Source: Candidatus Yanofskybacteria bacterium RIFCSPLOWO2_02_FULL_41_13
Lineage (GTDB): Bacteria; Patescibacteriota; Minisyncoccia; 2-02-FULL-40-12; GWA2-44-9
DNA length: 35,151 nucleotides
Reading direction: 5' to 3'
Assembly: GCA_001795735.1 (NCBI GenBank)
Contig: MGKQ01000005.1
Span: 1-35,151, forward strand
Part shown: one piece after another, positions 34,066 through 35,151 of the stretch
How positions within the stretch are numbered: the first letter of the stretch is position 1
Layout of the letters: the number at the start of each line of letters is the position of its first letter
Program-made: the position numbers and the translations under genes
The notes under the pieces: model-generated
What the model was told of the DNA's origin: nothing
Database searches by the model: none
Seen by the model: only the letters and a program-made list of their open reading frames with translations

Positions 34066-34983
34066 TTAGAAAATAGAGGCGTTGATGTATACGTCTGCGG
34101 CGGAGACTATGATTCCCAAAAGAAAGATGTTTATGTGGACTAAAGATTTGAGTGCCATATGCCGGCTTCGGCCGAATAGGAAGATAGCCATAACTGATAT
34201 AAGAGCCATGGCAAAACTGTAAAATACAAACGCTAGGTTAGTAGAAGAGACTAAATTACTTATCTCTATTCCCTTGCTGGAACTCACCATTATTGGTTTT
34301 CTTACCGGCATTACAGATTCATCAGTTGAAACGGCCTGAACTGGTTCGGAAGTACTTTCTGCTGCCGCCACTGCTTGTGAAGCTGGTGTAATTGAAGGTA
34401 ACTGAGCTATAGCAGTTTGAGTCGGTTGATTAACAGCGACAGGTCCTGTTTTGGTTGGTAGACCAAACATTTGAACGACAACGATTCCTTCACGGCCATT
34501 AATATTTGCTTTTCCCACGGCTATCCCTATATCCTGATATTTAGTATTTAAAAGATTAGCTCGATGGGATGGTGAATTAAACCAGGCATTGACCGTGTCT
34601 TTGGCGGTAAAAAATCCTATTGCTAAATTTTCGCCGGCGACGCCATAGGTATAGTTAGACTTTTTGATCCAGAACCAAGGCGTAACTCCAGAGGGGCTGA
34701 CATGGGCAAAATAATTATTTTTAACCATGTCGTTCAGTTTTGCGTTGGCGGCTGAATCAAGCTGAAAACTGGCTTTTAATGGAGTAAGGTTGTTGTTAGC
34801 CCGGACTTCGTTCGTAATAGATATAACTTCGCGGGAGTTAAATAAAGGAGCTTGCTCAAGAATTGTGGCAAGAGGAAATGTTGAATGGGGGAGTATTATT
34901 TTAACAAAAACAAGCAGAGCTATGTTCCAGAATAGTATATATCCTCCAAGTGGATGCAGGTGTTTTTTTATAGTATTTATCAT
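34066..34983 (-). CDS. CAP/SCP-domain membrane protein
   Basis: ITNEVRANNNLTPLKAS..., NNYFAHVSPSGVTPWFW, AGENLAIGF, AWFNSPSHRANLLNTKYQDIGIAVG; C-terminal TMs. Confidence 0.93.
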   Translation of the reverse strand: MINTIKKHLHPLGGYILFWNIALLVFVKIILPHSTFPLATILEQAPLFNSREVISITNEVRANNNLTPLKASFQLDSAANAKLNDMVKNNYFAHVSPSGVTPWFWIKKSNYTYGVAGENLAIGFFTAKDTVNAWFNSPSHRANLLNTKYQDIGIAVGKANINGREGIVVVQMFGLPTKTGPVAVNQPTQTAIAQLPSITPASQAVAAAESTSEPVQAVSTDESVMPVRKPIMVSSSKGIEISNLVSSTNLAFVFYSFAMALISVMAIFLFGRSRHMALKSLVHINIFLLGIIVSAADVYINASIF

Positions 34984-35070
34984 TAGATGGGGCTTAGATA
35001 CATCAAATTACCAAGACTACCTCTATTATACCATATTTTCGATTATTTTACTAATGGTTAAAAAGTACAT

Positions 35071-35151
35071 TCAACCTGCAAGTGCAACACTAAAGGCTTC
35101 TAATGGGGTTAAATAGTTAAGTCTTTTTCTGGGTCTAGTATTAAGCTTGTA
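35071..35151 (-). mobile_element. C-terminal end of an IS30-family-like transposase, truncated by window end
   Basis: Minus-strand translation YKLNTRPRKRLNYLTPLEAFSVALAG* resembles the IS30 C-terminal LN.RPRK.L.Y.TP.E.F. Confidence 0.85.

Overview
This AT-rich window probably comes from a Patescibacteria/CPR genome (inferred from protein style: tiny metabolism, large surface proteins, CPR-type RAYT and HTH-LAGLIDADG families). It encodes a cell-surface cluster: a PG-binding protein, a PEGA protein, a cupredoxin, and two giant co-oriented membrane proteins with internal VirB2-like pilin hairpins. It also encodes a coiled-coil/lytic transglycosylase, a RAYT transposase with REP-like palindromes, a lycopene-cyclase-like protein, MnmA, GpmI, RNase Y, HU, a patatin, a G3P-dehydrogenase-like FAD enzyme, a trypsin-like lipoprotein, a frameshifted HTH-LAGLIDADG gene, PBP1A, Nudix, TraB/TIKI-like and CAP proteins, three tRNAs (Gly, Arg, Pro) and the end of an IS30-like element. 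The strongest candidates for something undescribed are: (i) two diverged, oppositely oriented ~200-nt long-hairpin elements between gpmI and rny with compensatory stem changes; (ii) a GC-rich minus-strand candidate sRNA (own promoter and terminator) downstream of rny; (iii) the two giant 'pilin-in-the-middle' surface proteins sharing a His-rich N-terminal motif; and (iv) dispersed low-complexity repeats that appear to have been turned into protein sequence (a signal peptide, and loops inside MnmA). All family calls are from reading motifs by eye; no search was run.
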